Assembly: GCF_013364155.1 (NCBI RefSeq)
Contig: NZ_CP054916.1
Location: forward strand, 744,001-808,000
DNA: 64,000 nt
Reading direction: 5' to 3'
Source of the DNA: Streptomyces sp. NA02950
Lineage (GTDB): Bacteria > Actinomycetota > Actinomycetes > Streptomycetales > Streptomycetaceae
Shown here: piece by piece, positions 50,399 through 58,948 of the stretch
Layout: each line of letters opens with the position of its first letter
How positions within the stretch are numbered: position 1 is the first letter of the stretch
Made by a program: the position numbers and the translations under genes
Notes under the pieces: generated by a model
Databases searched by the model: none
The model's input: the letters and a program-made list of their open reading frames with translations, nothing else
Told to the model about the DNA's origin: nothing

Positions 50399-51964
50399 TC
50401 AGTCCTGGCCGCCGGAGCTCGGGTGAAGGTGGTCCTTCCACAGCTCGCGCTCGGTGCCGCGCGGATCGTCGACGGTTTCGTTCGACGGCTCGTTGTCGCG
50501 TCGGAAGACCATGACGGGCCGTCGGATGGTGTCGTACGGCGCCCAGCCGGCCGGCCGGCCGGTACGCGCGAACTCCACCCAACGGCCGTGCAGGGCATCG
50601 GCCAGCTCCTGGGGCGGGCTGTCGCCGGTGAACATGGCGCTGTCGGGGTTGTCGAGCGTGTCCCAGGCGAACGGCAGTGGCAGGCTGTGGCAGGCGCCCA
50701 GCTTGACGCCGAGCGGATTGGGCGCGGTGTCGGTGCGCCAGCCGAATTCGAAGAGGTAGGTGGCGGCGGTGGCGTCCGCGCGGGCTTCGGCGGCCCGGAT
50801 CGTGGGGATGCGGAACATCCGGTCGGTGAGCACCGCGCAGGCGATGCCCGAGGGCATGTTGCGGGTGTAGGGCGGGATGTCGTGCTCGGCGTAGCGGTCG
50901 TAGAAGTCGGCCGGGACACCGTACGCCGCCAGGCGGTCGCGGAAGGGCTTCTCATCGGGGCAGCCCACCAGCGAGGTGGGCACGACGAGGATGCGGAACT
51001 CTTCGGTGGTGGTCCCCATGAGCAGCGGAGTGTCCTGTCCGGCGCCCTCGGCGAGCGCGTCGAGCGGTGCGCGGTGGAGGAGTTCGCCGTCGATGACGGG
51101 CATCAGGACCAGCCCGCAGGAGGCGATGGTGGACGCGCCGAACCGCTCCGGGTCGGCGGTGGCCGCGATGTCCTCGCTCACGGCCTCCTGGACGAGGAGG
51201 AGGTCGTGGACCGGCAAGGCGGCCAGGGCCTCGGCAGTGGGCTCGATCCGCAGCCGCTCGGCGACCTCGGCGGTGACCAGGGCGGCGTCCTCACGGGTCT
51301 GGACGATCTGGGCGGAGCCGCTTTCGGCGATGGCCTTGTGGAACAGGCCGGTGCCCAGGGAGAGCAGGGTGAGCACGCTCATGGCACCGGCGGACTCGCC
51401 CGCGACGGTGACGTTGCCGGGGTCCCCGCCGAAGTGCGCGATGTTGTCCCGCACCCACTCCAGAGCGGCGATCTGATCGAGCAGACCGCGGTTGGCGGGA
51501 ACGGGCGCGTCCGCGACATAGCCGAAACCCTCCACGCCGAGGCGGTAGTTGACGCTCACGCAGACCACGCCGTCGCGGGCGAAGGTGGCGCCGTTGTAAG
51601 CGGTCACGGCGTTGGAGCCGGTGGTGAAACCGCCGCCGTGGATCCACACCAGCACCGGCGCGCCGGTCGCGCCGGGGTCCGGCGTCCACACGTTCAGGTT
51701 CAGATACTCCTCGCCCTCGACGACCGGGTTGAGGAAGAGTTCACCCAGCTTGCCCTTCATCGGCAGCTGCGGCGGGGTGGCGCCGAAGGTGTGAGCGGCA
51801 CGTACGCCGGTCCACGACACGGGCGGATCGGGTGCCGCGAACCGCTTGATGCCCCGCGGCGCGGCGGCGTACGGGATGCCGAGGAAACGGGCGATCCCGT
51901 TCTCGACGAGGCCGGACACCGTGCCGTACGCGGTTGCGACATGGATCGTGGTGCTCTCGGACAT
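50399..51964 (-). CDS. type-B carboxylesterase
   Basis: The 521-residue alpha/beta hydrolase of the para-nitrobenzyl-esterase/carboxylesterase B type shows the oxyanion stretch PVLVWIHGGGFTTGSN, the nucleophile elbow VTVAGESAGAMSVLTLLSLG, a glutamate region (PLLMGTTTEEFRILV) and the catalytic histidine in GACHSLPLPFAW. It hydrolyses carboxylic esters with broad specificity. ATG 51964 follows GGGAG. The gene lies downstream of a BBE-type flavoprotein gene on the same strand. Confidence 0.92.
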   Translation of the reverse strand: MSESTTIHVATAYGTVSGLVENGIARFLGIPYAAAPRGIKRFAAPDPPVSWTGVRAAHTFGATPPQLPMKGKLGELFLNPVVEGEEYLNLNVWTPDPGATGAPVLVWIHGGGFTTGSNAVTAYNGATFARDGVVCVSVNYRLGVEGFGYVADAPVPANRGLLDQIAALEWVRDNIAHFGGDPGNVTVAGESAGAMSVLTLLSLGTGLFHKAIAESGSAQIVQTREDAALVTAEVAERLRIEPTAEALAALPVHDLLLVQEAVSEDIAATADPERFGASTIASCGLVLMPVIDGELLHRAPLDALAEGAGQDTPLLMGTTTEEFRILVVPTSLVGCPDEKPFRDRLAAYGVPADFYDRYAEHDIPPYTRNMPSGIACAVLTDRMFRIPTIRAAEARADATAATYLFEFGWRTDTAPNPLGVKLGACHSLPLPFAWDTLDNPDSAMFTGDSPPQELADALHGRWVEFARTGRPAGWAPYDTIRRPVMVFRRDNEPSNETVDDPRGTERELWKDHLHPSSGGQD

Positions 51965-52155
51965 ACGGCTCCCGGGCCGGACGCGGATGGTACGCCCCGC
52001 GCGCGGGCGGCCCTCCCCGGCACGGCTCGACCCGGGGTGACCCGTGCACCCCGAGCGAGGTGACGCTACCCAGTGCCACTGATCGACATCCCAACGTGAC
52101 TGCGGTGGGCCTTCGTTGGCCGGAAGGCGCCCCCGGCGGTCCACATCGCCGGGTG

Positions 52156-53541
52156 TCAGGCCATCGCGGCCGGCCTGATGTTCTGGTTGGCGTGGAAGAG
52201 GTTGTCGGGGTCGTAGGCGCGCTTGATCCGGGCGAGGCGGTCGTAGTGGTCGCGGTAGGTGGCGCGGACCCGTTCCTGGCCCTCCCCCGCACCCATGAAG
52301 TTCACATACGAACCGCCCATGGAGTACGGGTGCGTCTCCTCCCAGTAGTCCACGCACCACTGCCTGATGGCCCCGGCGTTGGCCGGATCGGGATCGACAC
52401 CGGCGAACACACCGGACCAGACGGCGTCGCGGTAGCTCCAGGCCGTGTCGTCCGGGCCCGGCCGGTGGGCCGCCGCGTCCACCGGGTAGAGGTGCATCAG
52501 GGAGAGCGGGGTGGGGAGGTTCTCACCGTATTTCTGGTGCACCTCGATGGCGGCGTCCGGGATGCTGTCGAAGAAGTCGCCGCGCCAGTACCACTGGTAT
52601 CCACTGGGAATCACGCGATCGAGCATGCTCTGCAACGCGGGGTAGGGCATCGGCGAGGTGAAGTGGAAGGCCGGGGGGCCGGGCTCCCGCACCGAGGTGA
52701 GCGCCTCCTCGAAGTGGTCCAGGTCGCCGGTGTGACACCACACCACACCGCACATCTTCCGCCCGTGCAGCTCCTCGGGGAACGGCGGGCCGGGCGGGAT
52801 GGCGAGGATCGCGAAGAAGCCGTACACGTCCTCCGGCGCCCGCGGCAGGAATTCGCGGTACCAGGTGAGTACGTCGTGGGTGCGGTCGACCGGCCAGACG
52901 GTGATGGCCACCCCGACCGTGTCCACGGGGTGGAGCCGGTAGGTGAACGAGGTCACGATGCCGAAGTTGCCGCCGCCACCGCGCAGCGCCCAGAACAGGT
53001 CCGGGTGTTCGGTCTCGTTGGCGGTGACGAAGCTGCCGTCGGCCAGCACGACGTCCGCGGAGAGCAGGTTGTCCGCGGTGAGGCCGTACTTGCGGGTGAG
53101 GTAGCCGTGGCCACCGCCCAGGGTCAGACCGCCGACACCGGTCATGGAGATGATGCCGGTGGGGGTGGCCAGTCCGAAGGCGTGGGTGGCGTGGTCCAGG
53201 TCGCCGAGATGACAGCCGCCACCGACCTCGGCGGTCCTGGCGACGGGATCGACACGTACCCCCGTCATCGGCGACAGATCGATGGTGACGCCCTCGTCCA
53301 CCAGGCAGAGGCCGGGCCCGCTGTGACCGCCGCCCCGGACGGCGAGTTCCAGTCCGCTGTCGCGGATGAAGTTGACGGCGGCCATGACATCGGCGGCGTC
53401 CGCGCAGGGCACGAAGGCGGCGGGATGCCGGTCGATCATGGCGTTGTACACCTGGCGGGTCCGGTCGTATTCGGTGTCCCGCGGACCGATCACCGGCCCG
53501 CGCAACGTGGTCCGCATGGTTTCCAGAGTTCCGGCGTCCAT
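52156..53541 (-). CDS. BBE-type FAD-linked oxidoreductase
   Basis: This 461-residue flavoprotein of the berberine-bridge-enzyme group has a PCMH FAD-binding domain (about 35-205) with VRGGGHSGPGLCLVDEGVTI, whose histidine (GGGHS) is the covalent FAD site, and GVGGLTLGGGHGYLTRKYGL. It ends with the BBE C-terminal motif RIKRAYDPDNLFHANQNIRP. Such enzymes oxidise alcohols, sugars or alkaloid-like substrates. ATG 53541 has GGAGAT upstream. The second cysteine used for bicovalent flavin attachment was not seen. Confidence 0.9.
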   Translation of the reverse strand: MDAGTLETMRTTLRGPVIGPRDTEYDRTRQVYNAMIDRHPAAFVPCADAADVMAAVNFIRDSGLELAVRGGGHSGPGLCLVDEGVTIDLSPMTGVRVDPVARTAEVGGGCHLGDLDHATHAFGLATPTGIISMTGVGGLTLGGGHGYLTRKYGLTADNLLSADVVLADGSFVTANETEHPDLFWALRGGGGNFGIVTSFTYRLHPVDTVGVAITVWPVDRTHDVLTWYREFLPRAPEDVYGFFAILAIPPGPPFPEELHGRKMCGVVWCHTGDLDHFEEALTSVREPGPPAFHFTSPMPYPALQSMLDRVIPSGYQWYWRGDFFDSIPDAAIEVHQKYGENLPTPLSLMHLYPVDAAAHRPGPDDTAWSYRDAVWSGVFAGVDPDPANAGAIRQWCVDYWEETHPYSMGGSYVNFMGAGEGQERVRATYRDHYDRLARIKRAYDPDNLFHANQNIRPAAMA

Positions 53542-53774
53542 GGCGATCTCCTGGTTGTGCGCCGGCGCCCAGGCACCCGTCAGCGGCCCGACGGGCAAGC
53601 GCACGCCGCAGGGCTGACACCTCCAGCATCCCGTCGGCCGCCCGGCCGCGCAATTCCGCCGGTCGGCCGCTCGGCGACACCCGCGCACACCACGGTCCGC
53701 TGGCGGGCGCCTACGCGGTGTGGTCCGTCGGGCGATGCCCGGACCCGGCCCGGACGGCCCGCAAGGGGCGCCGG

Positions 53775-54391
53775 GCCGGTTCTCCTCGGGGACCTCGACA
53801 TCGGAGAAGAGCACTTCGCGGCAGACGATGGCGCGCCGGCCCATCTTCCGCATCGGCCCACCGACGCGGAGTCCGGGGGTGCCGGCGTCCAGGAGGAAGG
53901 CGGAAACACCCCTGGATCGCCGGCTGGGGTCGGGCGGTGGTCCTGATCGACGCGACGTGGGAGCCGGAGCCGGGCTCGGTGGTGGCCAGCGCCGTTATCG
54001 GGGCCCTGGGGCCCACCAGCGGGCCGAGCCAGCGCTTCTTCCGCTCCTCGGCGCCCAGTTCGCGGACGGGGTCGGCGAGGAAGCCGTTGGGCCACAGCAG
54101 ATTGCCGATGCCGGGGTCGTCGAAGCACAGCTCCTCCTGAACCAGACACTGGGTGAACACATCGGTGAATCCCCCGCCGCCTACCTCGGTGGGCAGCATG
54201 ACATCGGTGATGCCGACCTGTGCGGCCCGCTGCCAGATGTCGACCGGGGTGACCCCATCGGCCTCGTCCAGCTCGCGGGCGCGCGGGCGGATCTCGTGAC
54301 GGGCGAAGTGGCGGACGGCCACGGATGCCGGATCGCGGAAGGCGGCGAGTCCGGTGCGCCGGGTACCGGCCTGCGGCGAGGTGGTGGGCAT
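53775..54391 (-). pseudogene. acyl-CoA dehydrogenase with internal deletion, frameshift and missing C-terminus
   Basis: From ATG 54391 the first 140 residues are a normal acyl-CoA dehydrogenase N-terminal and middle domain (HFARHEIRPRARELDEADGV, LPTEVGGGGFTDVFTQCLVQ, TEPGSGSHVASIRTTAR). At about 53960 some 30 codons are missing and the frame changes. The next recognisable part, GVSAFLLDAGTPGLRVGG with MRKMGRRAIVCREVLFSDVE, is in another frame. After VPEENRPG the helical C-terminal domain with the catalytic Glu is absent. The locus cannot make an enzyme. Confidence 0.85.
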
Positions 54392-54669
54392 GGGTCCCGC
54401 GGCTCCTCTCGGCGGAGGGGCGGTGACGGTGGCGCCGCGCGGCCAGGCGGCCGGGGCCGGGACTGCGGGCGGCCCTGGTGTGCCCTGCCCGGTCCGTCCG
54501 GGCTCCGGGGTCGTCGGCGCCAAGCTTTACTGACTAGCCGTACAGTTATGTCCTCAGTATCGTGGTTTCTTCCACGCACTTTGTCAATGAGTGCGGCCCA
54601 CTTCCCTGGCCGCTCACTCAGCACCCGTTCAAGACCGCGAACCCCTGGCGACTGGGGCGGGAGCGGGGC

Positions 54670-55302
54670 ATGTCCTATCCTCGTGGCGTGACACGCAGCC
54701 GTAAGGACCCGAGTCTGCGCCGGGGGGAGATCCTTCGCGCCACCGTCTCCCAGATCAAGAAGCAGGGCATCCACCCCCTGCGCATCTCCGACGTGGCACA
54801 TGAACTGTCGGTGAGCCCGGCCCTGGTGATCTACCACTTCCAGAACAAGGAAACGCTGATCGCCGAAGCCTTCGCCTGGGCCGTGCAGCGCGAGCTGGAC
54901 CACCTGGACCACCTCAGCGCCGGACTGACCACCGCGCTGGAGCGGCTGCGCACCGCCCTGGACTGGTATGCGCCGACCGGACAGGCCAAGGGCTGGACGC
55001 TGTGGATCGAGGGCTGGGCGGGAGCACTGCGGGAGCCGACCCTGCGCAAGGTCGGACGGGAACTGGATCTGCGCTGGAAAGAGGCGCTGACCGCGATCAT
55101 CCAGGACGGCGTGGACAGCGGGGAGTTCACCACCGACGACCCGCGGGGTGCGGTGTGGCGGATCACCGCCCTGCTGGACGGAGTGGCCGTGCAGACCATC
55201 GTCCACCGCGGCACCCAGGACCGGAAGCAGGCGGCCGACTGGTCGCGTCAGATCGTCGCCCGTGAGCTGGGCCTCAAGTGCACCGACCTGGGGCGCGGCT
55301 GA
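54670..55302 (+). CDS. TetR family regulator (BetI-like)
   Basis: The 210-residue protein starts SRKDPSLRRGEILRATVSQI and has the BetI-type helix-turn-helix (RISDVAHELSVSPALVIYHF), followed by a ligand domain with YAPTGQAKGWTLWIEGWAGA and WRITALLDGVAVQTIVHRG. BetI-like regulators respond to choline or amines. The ATG at 54670 was chosen; GTG 54688 directly after TATCCT (54676-54681) would be a leaderless start. It is divergent from the broken acyl-CoA dehydrogenase gene and just upstream of an amine-oxidase relic, so its original job was probably an amine-degradation cluster. Confidence 0.82.
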   Translation: MSYPRGVTRSRKDPSLRRGEILRATVSQIKKQGIHPLRISDVAHELSVSPALVIYHFQNKETLIAEAFAWAVQRELDHLDHLSAGLTTALERLRTALDWYAPTGQAKGWTLWIEGWAGALREPTLRKVGRELDLRWKEALTAIIQDGVDSGEFTTDDPRGAVWRITALLDGVAVQTIVHRGTQDRKQAADWSRQIVARELGLKCTDLGRG

Positions 55303-55639
55303 GCGGCCGCACCCCGGCGCGCGGGCTCCCATTTCCTCGCCGCGACCCCGGTTCCCCCGGTGCGCGAGGACGGCCCTCCCTGACGCGCGAGCTCGCCTTC
55401 CCCGGCGCGGGGGCACGGCGCCCGATCCGGCGGTATTGACAAGCGCGGAACACGTACTACATCGTCGTTCAGTAACAGACAGGTCCGCGGGCCGCGCGGC
55501 AGGATCATCCCGCGCGCCGGCCACCGGGGCTTCGCTCCTCACCACGAGCAGTTCCCGAGCTCTCCGCCCGCCACCGCGGCTTCCCCTCCCCACACACCGG
55601 GACACGGGTGGCACGAGCTCCGCGTCGAGAGGTCAATCC
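55303..55639. other. 337-bp intergenic region upstream of the amine-oxidase relic
   Basis: No coding sequence was found. It contains a promoter-like pair, TTGACA at 55436-55441 and TACATC at 55458-55463 with a 16-bp gap, pointing at the broken flavin amine oxidase. The left 130 bp is very GC-rich and without visible features. Confidence 0.5.
55436..55463 (+). promoter_or_regulatory. Housekeeping-type promoter (TTGACA-N16-TACATC)
   Basis: A consensus -35 TTGACA is followed 16 bp later by TACATC, about 180 bp before the ATG of the truncated flavin amine oxidase. It is rare in this GC-rich window to see a full TTGACA outside genes. Confidence 0.5.
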
Positions 55640-56390
55640 ATGAACGCGCACCACGGGACCGAGTCGTTCGACGTCATCGTGGTCGGCCTGGGCGGTCCGG
55701 GCACCGCCGCCGCGTGGCACCTGGCCGCCTCCGGCCGCCGGGTTCTCGGCCTGGAACAGTTCGCGTTCGGCCATGAACGCGGAGCGTCCCACGACACCTC
55801 GCGCATCCTGCGCCACAGCTGTCACCGGCCCGACTACGTCCGTCTCACCCGGCACGCCTACGACGACTGGGCCCTTCTGGAGTGCGCCGCCGACGAGCGG
55901 TTCGTCACCACCACGGGCGGTGTGGACCTGTGTCCGCGCGACTCCTCGATCCCCCTGACGGACTGCTGGCGGAGCCTGGACGCCGAGGGCATTCCGTACG
56001 AGCTGCTGGATGCCGCCGAAGTGCGGCGCCGGTGGCCGCAGATGTCCGTGCCCGAGGGCACCACCGCCATGTACCAGGAGCGCACCTCCATCGTGCCCGC
56101 GGCGCGGTCCACCGCCGCCATGCGGCGGCTGGCGACCGCGGCCGGTGCGCAACCGCGCGACCACACCCCGGTGACCGCCGTACGGCACGGCGCGCACGGG
56201 GTCGAGGTGGACACCCCGGCCGGTGCTCCGCCGGAAAGGCGGTGCTGTGCACCGACGCCTGGGCCAACACGCTCCTGGCCCCGTTCGGCCACGAGATCCC
56301 GCTGACCGTGCTGGAGGAGCAGGTCAGCTCCTTCCGGCCGGTGGATCCGGCCCGGGTGGTGACGGCCCCGGCCCCCACCGGGCCGCCGAA
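55640..56390 (+). pseudogene. flavin amine oxidase (sarcosine / N-methyltryptophan oxidase type), frameshifted and truncated
   Basis: From ATG 55640 (GAGAGG upstream) it reads FDVIVVGLGGPGTAAAWHLA, LGLEQFAFGHERGASHDTSR, ILRHSCHRPDYVRLTRHAYD, like SolA/SoxA enzymes. At about 56232 a one-base shift occurs; the other frame continues KAVLCTDAWANTLLAPFGHE, IPLTVLEEQVSSFRPVDP. The gene then stops being recognisable after VVTAPAP, about 140 residues short of the usual about 385, so the C-terminal covalent-FAD region is missing. Confidence 0.8.
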
Positions 56391-56464
56391 TCCCCGGCAT
56401 CCACCCCTCACCCCACCACGACTGAACGCGCATTCAGTGACGAGTGCCCGCACTGGAGGAAGCC

Positions 56465-57730
56465 ATGACAGCGACCCCCCTGAGCACACCACCCCTCACC
56501 GGTGCCCCCCAGCCGCATCTCCAGCTGATCTGGACCGACCCGGTCACCGGGCGGCGCGGCTTCGTGGTCATCGACCGTCTGATCCGCGGCGTGGCCAGCG
56601 GCGGACTGCGCATGCGCGAGGGCTGCACCGTGGAGGAGGTGCGCGGCCTGGCGGCCGGGATGACCCGCAAGGAAGCACTCCACTACGAGCCGGGCAACCG
56701 CTACATCCCGCTCGGCGGCGCCAAGGGCGGTATCGACTGCAGTCCGCACGACCCGCAGGCCCGCGCGGTCCTCTCCCGCTTCCTGGCTGCCATGCGCTGC
56801 GTCCTGGAACACCACTGGGCCACCGGTGAGGACCTCGGGCTGCGCCAGGACACCATCGACGACGTCATCGGCGAGGTCGGGCTGGCCAGTTCCATCCAGG
56901 CCATCTATCCCCTGCTGGACGACGCCGCCCAGGCGCGGCAGCGACTGGCGGACGGGTTCGCCATCGACGTCGACGGGGTGCCGCTGCCCGAGCTGGTCGG
57001 CGGTCTGGGGGTGGCCGAATCGGCCCTCACCGCCCTCGATCTGATCGCCCTCCCCCACGGGTCGGCGCGCGCCGTCGTCCAGGGGTTCGGCTCGATGGGC
57101 GGTGCGACCGCCCGCTATCTGGCCCGGGCGGGTGTCACGGTGGTCGCGGTGGCCGACGCGTACGGTGTCATCGCCAACCCGGACGGTCTGGACGTCGAAC
57201 ACCTGCTGCGCACCCGTGACCCGCTCGGCGGGATCGACCGCGGACAACTGCGGCCCGGGGACCGGGAAGCCGACGGTGACACCTGGCTCGATATCGCATG
57301 CGACGTCCTGGTGCCCGCTGCGGTCTCCTACTGCATCGACGCGGTCAACCAGACCCGGATCACGGCCCGGATCATCGCCGAGGCCGCCAACATGCCCACC
57401 CTTCCCGAGGCGGAGGCCGCGCTGCACGCGCGCGGTGTCCAGGTCATTCCGGACTTCGTCGCCAACTCGGCCACGAACGCCTGGTGGTGGTGGACGCTCT
57501 TTGGTGACATCGGCGCCGACGCGGCCCAGGCCCACCACAAGGTCCGGCAGTCCTCGCGCCGGATCACCACGGACATGCTCACCAGCGCCCGGCGGTTCGG
57601 CATCACCCCCCGCGACGCCGCGCTCGGGGTCGTCGCGGACAAGATCGCCGCCATTGACGCCCGCTTCGGCCCCGGCACCACCCCGGCCAGTCCGAGCCCT
57701 GCTGGAGGCAGCCATGCCGGAGCGCGTTGA
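56465..57730 (+). CDS. Glu/Leu/Phe/Val dehydrogenase family protein
   Basis: The 421-residue amino-acid dehydrogenase has VVIDRLIRGVASGGLRMREG, the catalytic-lysine region NRYIPLGGAKGGIDCSPHDP and the NAD(P) Rossmann fold AVVQGFGSMGGATARYLARA. The C-terminal dimer segment includes AEAANMPTLPEAEAALHARG and PDFVANSATNAWWWWTLFGD. It oxidatively deaminates an amino acid, most likely glutamate or a branched-chain acid. ATG 56465 has GGAGGAAG 3 bp upstream, which is strong. It lies between two broken amine-oxidase loci and appears to be intact. Confidence 0.9.
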   Translation: MTATPLSTPPLTGAPQPHLQLIWTDPVTGRRGFVVIDRLIRGVASGGLRMREGCTVEEVRGLAAGMTRKEALHYEPGNRYIPLGGAKGGIDCSPHDPQARAVLSRFLAAMRCVLEHHWATGEDLGLRQDTIDDVIGEVGLASSIQAIYPLLDDAAQARQRLADGFAIDVDGVPLPELVGGLGVAESALTALDLIALPHGSARAVVQGFGSMGGATARYLARAGVTVVAVADAYGVIANPDGLDVEHLLRTRDPLGGIDRGQLRPGDREADGDTWLDIACDVLVPAAVSYCIDAVNQTRITARIIAEAANMPTLPEAEAALHARGVQVIPDFVANSATNAWWWWTLFGDIGADAAQAHHKVRQSSRRITTDMLTSARRFGITPRDAALGVVADKIAAIDARFGPGTTPASPSPAGGSHAGAR

Positions 57731-57755
57731 ACTGACGTGATCGGCGGCGAGTTGA

Positions 57756-57921
57756 TGGGGCCGCCACCGCGTGGGCGGGAGCCGCCGCGGGCTGTCGGTG
57801 CTGCTCCTGGCTCGGTTCGATGCGGGCCACCACCACGGCAGCTCGCACGGCAGCGCACGGATCGTCCGCCGCGCCCGCGACGACGCTATGTACACCCGGC
57901 TGACCGGGCGGGCCCTCACGC
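57756..57921 (+). pseudogene. N-terminal fragment of a second flavin amine oxidase
   Basis: A stretch of about 55 codons right after the amino-acid dehydrogenase reads GLSVLLLARFDAGHHHGSSHGSARIVRRARDD in pieces, matching the FAD-binding N-terminus of SolA-type oxidases (HGSSHGSARIVRRA). It ends with YTRLTGRAL. The usual VVGxGxxGS motif is scrambled, and nothing of the remaining about 330 residues follows. It is a relic, different from the one at 55640. Confidence 0.7.
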
Positions 57922-58004
57922 CAGACCCGGCCGTGGAAGGGGGACGTGGCCGCGAACGACAGGGAACGTCGGCGGTCGGGGCGCCGGGGGGCGGGGGTGT
58001 GGTC

Positions 58005-58685
58005 TCAGGCGAGGTCGCGCGGCAGGTACCGCTGCCAGGTGCCTTCGAAGACCTGCTGGTCATCCTCGCTGGCCCGGACGGTGATGTCCACCTCGTACGC
58101 CTCGCCGTGGACGGTCGGACAGAGGTCGGCGAGGGTGGTCACCCGGCCTCCGGCCAGCCCACCGTGTACGCGCAGCGGGCCACCAGGGTCTGGTGGTGGG
58201 TGCGTTCGTCGACGGTGACCCCGGCCGGTGTTCCGTGCTTCGCACACGGTGCCGCCGTGGGTGTCCAGGCGTCGGCGTCGTCGACGAAGCAGGTGGTGCC
58301 ACGGGCCAGCACATCGCGTTCGACGGTCCAGGTCACCCCATTGCCATCGGGCAGGGCCCCGGCGGTCACCTCGAGGAAAACCGGCGGGGGGGCACGGACC
58401 GGGCCGGCGGTGACCGGCGGGGTCAGCCCGCTCCCGGCCACGTCGACGGTCAGTGTCAACGGCTGTGGCGGGGCGGAGGTGTTGGGCCAGTCGGCACCCG
58501 CGATCGACAGCCGCGGCCGGTGGCTCCAGGATGCACGCGGTGGCGTTCGGTTCGATGTCGACGCGGGAATTGCCGGTGCCGATGGGGTGGCCTTCTTCGG
58601 TGGCCACCGCCTGCGCGCGCACCGGTACCCGAGGGTGGCTTTCTCCGCTTGCGCGGATCTTTTCAGGAATTCGAGGGGGAGGCAC
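58005..58685 (-). pseudogene. hypothetical protein spread over three frames
   Basis: Recognisable protein-like parts occur in succession but in different frames: VATEEGHPIGTGNSRVDIEP (start), then LTVDVAGSGLTPPVTAGPVR, GNGVTWTVERDVLARGTTCF and HHQTLVARCAYTVGWPEAG, and lastly VTTLADLCPTVHGEAYEVDI up to QRYLPRDLA. Frame changes fall near 58520 and 58145. Cysteine pairs (TCFVDD, APCAKHG, ARCAYTV) suggest a secreted, disulfide-containing family. I do not know the family. The double shift makes it non-functional. Confidence 0.55.
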
Positions 58686-58948
58686 GGGGGAATTCCCCTA
58701 GTCCTCTGCCGGGGCCCAATCCGGAATCATGCGGCATAGGCTGTCCGCACCTCGGTGACATCCGAACGGCTGTGCGTATATCCGCATCCGCACCGGCCTG
58801 CCGGGAATACCCGACGGCGGAATGTCCGGCGGTCGGCCGCATGGAGAACGCGCGCGAAGACCACCGGGGGCCGGCTCGCCGAACTCGGCTCGTCGGCCCC
58901 GGGCAGCCGCGGGGTGGCCGCCGGGATCCGGCGGCCGATCATCCGGCC

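Noticed and set aside
51934..53946. A 670-codon forward frame opposite the BBE-type flavoprotein.
   Set aside because: It has no motif, a composition typical of antisense frames, and the opposite strand has FAD-binding motifs.
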